DNA of 64,000 nucleotides from Paenibacillus macerans (lineage in GTDB: Bacteria; Bacillota; Bacilli; Paenibacillales; Paenibacillaceae): positions 124,001 through 188,000 of the forward strand of contig NZ_JAMBOE010000003.1 of the NCBI RefSeq assembly GCF_023715465.1, read 5' to 3'. Numbering within the stretch: position 1 is the first letter of the stretch; the number at the start of each line of letters is the position of its first letter. A model generated the notes under the pieces. It was not told where the DNA came from and made no database searches. It worked only from the letters and a program-made list of their open reading frames with translations. A program made the translations under genes and the position numbers. Of the stretch, positions 60,734 through 64,000 are shown in pieces.

Positions 60734-62755
60734 CTAGGCCCGTTCGGTGTTAATCTCCAGCGCATACACCGACGCCGGGCGCAGCGGGTAGCCTTGCCGC
60801 CAGGCATCAAGCGGCACCGTCCGCAATTGGCAGGCGATGCGGTCCGGTTCGCAGACGGAATTAACCGCTTCAAAGGAATCGCCCGTAATTTCGTGCAGCA
60901 GCAACGTCTCCCCGGACGGCTCCATTCCGAGCAGATTCAGCTCGGCGTGGACTTCCTCCAGGCTGCGGTTGGCGATAAAGACAGTAACTACGCTCCCATC
61001 TTCATTCACGCACGCCACCACGTCCAAATCCGGCAGCGCACCCAGATCAAACGGAGCCGGCTTGTTCGCGCGCACGGAGAAAGTACCGCAGACCACGTCG
61101 GCGGGAAGCAGCCGCCGGATGTCCCGGTTCGCGTACAGCTTCATCACTTCATAGGTCGGCGTACCGTATACGGTCAAAGGATGGCCGCTCCAGCCCGGCG
61201 TTTTGCCGCAATATTGGTCGGCGTAATAATCGCCCACGCGAATGCAGCCGCCGAGCCAGCCGTTCACGAGATCGGAGAAGCTGCCAATGTGCACCAGATC
61301 GCTGGCCCGCAGCATCTCGTTGAGATTGGCGGCGTTTGCTACCGCGGCTCCCAGTGTATGCTCATCCGGCAGCCCTTTCCGCACCGTGTTGGGATAATAC
61401 ATTGTGTTGTATTCGGTAATCGCCAGCTTCACATGGCGATGCTTCTCATTTACGCGGATCTGCTCCACCGTCCGCCGGAGGTCCTCCCGGGTCCACTCGG
61501 AAAAGGAAGCGATCGCTTTGTAGCGCTCCTCGGCCGGCGTATCCCGGTTCATTCCGAAGCGCCCGTAACCGTGGTACAAGTGCAGGGTCAAATAATCGAT
61601 ATGTTCACCCGCGATATCGAGCACCGCCCGGTTCCATTCCTGATCGGTATGCCCGCAGGCCAAGATCACAAGCGACGGGTCCACCGCTTTCATCGCCTCG
61701 GCAAACGTTACGCACCGCTCTGCAAACCGGTCCGCGGGACAAGTTCCGACCTGAAAATCCCCCCACACTTCGTTGCCGATCTCCCAGTACCGGACGTTAT
61801 ACGGCTCGGGATGACCGTTCGCCGCCCGCTTCGCCCCCATCGGAGTATCGGTGCCGCCATTGCAGTATTCCACCCACCCCGCGGCTTCCTCGGGCGTCCC
61901 CGACCCGTCGTTGACGCAAATGAGCGGCTCCACTTCAAGCTCCCGGCAAAAGCGGATAAATTCGTCCGTGCCGAAATACTTGCACGTCCACCCGCCCCAT
62001 GCTTCGTTGTACATTACGGGCCGCTCCAATACGGGGCCGATGCCATGCTCGAAATGATAAGCGCTGATGTAATTGCCGGCCAGCCTCATCATGCCGGCAT
62101 TCAGCGCCCGCGTCATCTCCATCACTTCGCGCTTCACCTCGCCGATATGGTCCGCAGGCAGCAGGGATACGTGATCGAGCCACAGCATGCCGGTGGATAC
62201 GTGATCGTTCCACCTCGGATGGTCGGCCGGCACGTACACCCGGATTTCGGCGGCGGCGCAGGCGCGGGAGACGGACAACTTCGCCTCGTATTCCCGCCAG
62301 TTATGGCTGCCCAGGTCGATCCTAACAAGCCCAAGCAGCTCTCCCGTGCGCCGATCCGCCGCCTCGACGACCACGTACTTCAATTCGACCGACGCCCGTG
62401 CCACCAAGCGCACCGCATATTCGACCGGCCCGTGCAAAGCGGCCGCTTGCGCGATCCCGGCATCCGCCTCGTCGTCGCTCAAGATGCGGATGCGCACGGC
62501 GCGGCCCGAATGCTTCGGCGCCGGGGCCTCCAACGCGTACTGGGTATTCCGCCCGTTCGTATAAGCGCTCCAGCCCCCGGAAACCGTCCCTCTGCCCTCG
62601 GCATCGCTTTCAAAATCCATGTCCTTCAGCGGATAGGCCAGCATCGCTTCCATATGGTCGCGGATATCCTCCACAAAATGCCCGAACAGGTACGGGTTCA
62701 CCGTATGCCCGCTGGCCCTGCTGCCGTCTAGCGTAATCTTCGCGTTTGCCTTCAA
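60734..62755 (-). CDS. GH51-type alpha-L-arabinofuranosidase
   Basis: A 673-residue glycosidase. A carbohydrate-binding-like region (about 60-200) is inserted after the first strand. The barrel has the acid/base E329 in YWEIGNEVWGDFQVG and the probable nucleophile E448 in KLAITEYNTMYYPNT. A C-terminal beta-sandwich is recognisable in VVTVFIANRSLEEVHAELNL. It removes arabinofuranosyl side groups from arabinan, arabinoxylan or pectin side chains. There is no signal peptide, so it acts on imported oligosaccharides. It sits directly behind a permease gene on the same strand, and so belongs to an ABC operon that continues past the window edge. Confidence 0.88.
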   Translation of the reverse strand: MKANAKITLDGSRASGHTVNPYLFGHFVEDIRDHMEAMLAYPLKDMDFESDAEGRGTVSGGWSAYTNGRNTQYALEAPAPKHSGRAVRIRILSDDEADAGIAQAAALHGPVEYAVRLVARASVELKYVVVEAADRRTGELLGLVRIDLGSHNWREYEAKLSVSRACAAAEIRVYVPADHPRWNDHVSTGMLWLDHVSLLPADHIGEVKREVMEMTRALNAGMMRLAGNYISAYHFEHGIGPVLERPVMYNEAWGGWTCKYFGTDEFIRFCRELEVEPLICVNDGSGTPEEAAGWVEYCNGGTDTPMGAKRAANGHPEPYNVRYWEIGNEVWGDFQVGTCPADRFAERCVTFAEAMKAVDPSLVILACGHTDQEWNRAVLDIAGEHIDYLTLHLYHGYGRFGMNRDTPAEERYKAIASFSEWTREDLRRTVEQIRVNEKHRHVKLAITEYNTMYYPNTVRKGLPDEHTLGAAVANAANLNEMLRASDLVHIGSFSDLVNGWLGGCIRVGDYYADQYCGKTPGWSGHPLTVYGTPTYEVMKLYANRDIRRLLPADVVCGTFSVRANKPAPFDLGALPDLDVVACVNEDGSVVTVFIANRSLEEVHAELNLLGMEPSGETLLLHEITGDSFEAVNSVCEPDRIACQLRTVPLDAWRQGYPLRPASVYALEINTERA

Positions 62756-62808
62756 CCTGATCCCTCCCAGCTTTTTTAGTTATCAGAGAGTATAGGCTTA
62801 TGAGCCAC

Positions 62809-63714
62809 TTAACCCTTAATCGAACCGATCATTACCCCTTTGACAAAATGCCGCTGCACAAACGGATACATGATCAGCACCGGCAGGCTGGAAACGATAA
62901 TGACCGCGTATTTGATGCTCTCCGCCAGCAAAACCTTGTCCTCCATCCCCACAAGTCCGTCCACCGCGTCCGACTGGCTGATCAGCAAAATTTCACGCAG
63001 CACCAACTGCAGCGGATACAGCTCTTCACTGCGGATATATATGAGCGCGTTAAAAAACGAATTCCAGTGACCAACCGCGTAAAACAACACCATGACCGCC
63101 AGGATCGGCTTCGACAGCGGCAAAATGATGCTGACGAGCAGCCGCCAGTTGGAGCAGCCGTCCATATGGGCGGCTTCCTGAAGCTCCCAGGGAATGCTGG
63201 ACTGGAAATACGTCCGCATGACGATCAGATTGTACGTCGAAATCGCCCCCGGCACGATCAAGGCCCACATCGTATCGACCATCCCCAGGTCTTTGACCAG
63301 CAGGTAGGCCGGAATCAGCCCGCCGCTGAAAAACATCGTCAGCGTCACGATCAGCATCAGCCCTTTGCGCAAGGGCAGGTCCGGCCGCGACAGCGGGTAT
63401 GCCGCAAGCAGCGTCATGACGATGTTGACGAACGTGCCGACCGCCGTGTAAAGAATCGAATTGGCGTACCCTCGCCAAATTTTATCGTTATCCAAAATGT
63501 TAGCGTAAGCGTCAAGCGTAACGCCTTTCGGCAGCAGCCACACTTCCCCGCCCAGCACCTTCGCCGGATCGCTGAATGAAGCGCTGACCACAAACAGCAG
63601 CGGATACAACACGATGACGATAATGACCGCCGCGATCAGGTACACAAGCCAATCAAACCACCGTTCGTCGGCCGGTCCGGACTGCGCCTTGGGCGCCGCA
63701 ACTCGTTTGGACAT
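62809..63714 (-). CDS. Oligosaccharide ABC transporter permease (LplC/YtcP type)
   Basis: A 301-residue CUT1 permease with six helices. The EAA loop is LQEAAHMDGCSNWRLLVSII and the C-terminus is HFVKGVMIGSIKG. AAAGGAGG lies eight bases before the ATG at 63714, 14 bases after the stop of the partner permease. It is similar to, but not the same as, the pectin permease at 39357. With the downstream GH51 and GH2 genes it probably forms an arabino-oligosaccharide uptake operon. Confidence 0.9.
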   Translation of the reverse strand: MSKRVAAPKAQSGPADERWFDWLVYLIAAVIIVIVLYPLLFVVSASFSDPAKVLGGEVWLLPKGVTLDAYANILDNDKIWRGYANSILYTAVGTFVNIVMTLLAAYPLSRPDLPLRKGLMLIVTLTMFFSGGLIPAYLLVKDLGMVDTMWALIVPGAISTYNLIVMRTYFQSSIPWELQEAAHMDGCSNWRLLVSIILPLSKPILAVMVLFYAVGHWNSFFNALIYIRSEELYPLQLVLREILLISQSDAVDGLVGMEDKVLLAESIKYAVIIVSSLPVLIMYPFVQRHFVKGVMIGSIKG

Positions 63715-63728
63715 CTGCCCCGCCTCCT

Positions 63729-64000
63729 TTACCATAAACTCGTCTCCGACGTTTTGCGGGCAAAACGGTTCACCAGAAGCAGCAGCGTCAGATTGATTAC
63801 CGAGTTGAACAGCCCGATCGCCGCCGTATAGCTGTATTCCCCTTGCAAAATCCCGGTCTTATATACGAACGTGGAGATCACGTCGCTCGATTCGAGATTC
63901 AGATTGTTTTGCATCAGCAATATTTTTTCGAACCCGATGTTCATAAACTGCCCCACGTCGAGGATCAGCAAAATGACGATGACCGGCACGATCCCCGGCA
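63729..64000 (-). CDS. Oligosaccharide ABC transporter permease (LplB type), 5' end outside window
   Basis: Only the last 90 or so residues are visible. They end YKTGILQGEYSYTAAIGLFN, a hydrophobic helix and ARKTSETSLW, typical of LplB/YteP permeases. The reading frame is open to the window edge at 64000, so the GTG near 63989 is not the start. It precedes the LplC-type permease by 14 bases. Confidence 0.85.
   Translation of the reverse strand, partial: PGIVPVIVILLILDVGQFMNIGFEKILLMQNNLNLESSDVISTFVYKTGILQGEYSYTAAIGLFNSVINLTLLLLVNRFARKTSETSLW

Noticed and set aside
60794-62731. 645-codon open frame on the plus strand, opposite the GH51 gene
   Set aside because: It lies almost exactly antisense to a gene with intact catalytic motifs, has no ribosome-binding site, and its Arg/His/Pro-rich translation is typical of a shadow frame in GC-rich DNA.

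Overview
The window looks like a chromosomal segment of a Paenibacillus-type bacterium (Bacillota, Paenibacillaceae). This is inferred from three things: CUT1 sugar ABC transporters paired with YesM/YesN-type and large membrane AraC-type regulators, strong GGAGG ribosome-binding sites with frequent GTG/TTG starts, and many polysaccharide and sugar-acid catabolic genes. There is no rRNA, CRISPR array or prophage. There is one tRNA, tRNA-Leu(CAG), on the minus strand at 15296-15380.

Layout. 1-2424: split transketolase subunit (cut by the window edge) and an FGGY sugar kinase. 2562-6602: Old-Yellow-Enzyme reductase with a TetR regulator, then a LysR gene divergent from a YeiH-type transporter. 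6603-7756: decayed sequence. 7757-10940: AT-rich island with a radical-SAM peptide maturase, a 29-codon candidate precursor ORF and a two-gene ABC exporter. 10941-15380: degenerate segment holding a partial duplicate of the tRNA-Leu 3' half, an Rpn remnant, nitronate monooxygenase, a truncated MFS gene, a LysR gene, an internally deleted aldehyde dehydrogenase and a LacI fragment. 15472-16656: MarR and PPOX genes sharing an operator-like 18-mer. 16947-24000: CUT1 ABC operon with its two-component system. 24067-26529: MocR regulator divergent from an EamA transporter. 27060-31941: permease, hydantoinase/oxoprolinase-like protein, HExxH protein and GntR in one operon. 32249-35746: MerR regulator, D-2-hydroxyacid dehydrogenase and SLC13-type transporter. 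35791-49515: pectin-oligosaccharide module (pectinesterase, GH28, GH105, ABC transporter, a second binding protein, AraC regulator), interrupted by an IS1595-type transposase locus. 49584-58277: six-gene four-carbon sugar-acid operon with a PrpR-type regulator. 58703-64000: frameshifted GH2 enzyme, GH51 arabinofuranosidase and the start of another ABC operon.

How the genes fit together. Most of the window is carbohydrate scavenging. Binding lipoproteins and permeases import oligosaccharides, enzymes without signal peptides process them inside the cell, and local sensors control each block. The sugar-acid operon probably funnels D-threonate-like acids to central metabolism through a DtnK-like kinase and a PdxA-type dehydrogenase.

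The most interesting non-standard items are: the RiPP-like island with its tiny ORF and a perfect 22-bp hairpin against a Shine-Dalgarno; a three-copy repeat family with inverted ends, one copy carrying a transposase-like gene that seems to lack catalytic acids and lies behind a promoter flanked by SOS-box-like sites; a second intergenic repeat family built from inverted TAACGG units at three loci; and several operator-like palindromes. All functional assignments come from reading motifs by eye. No database search was run.
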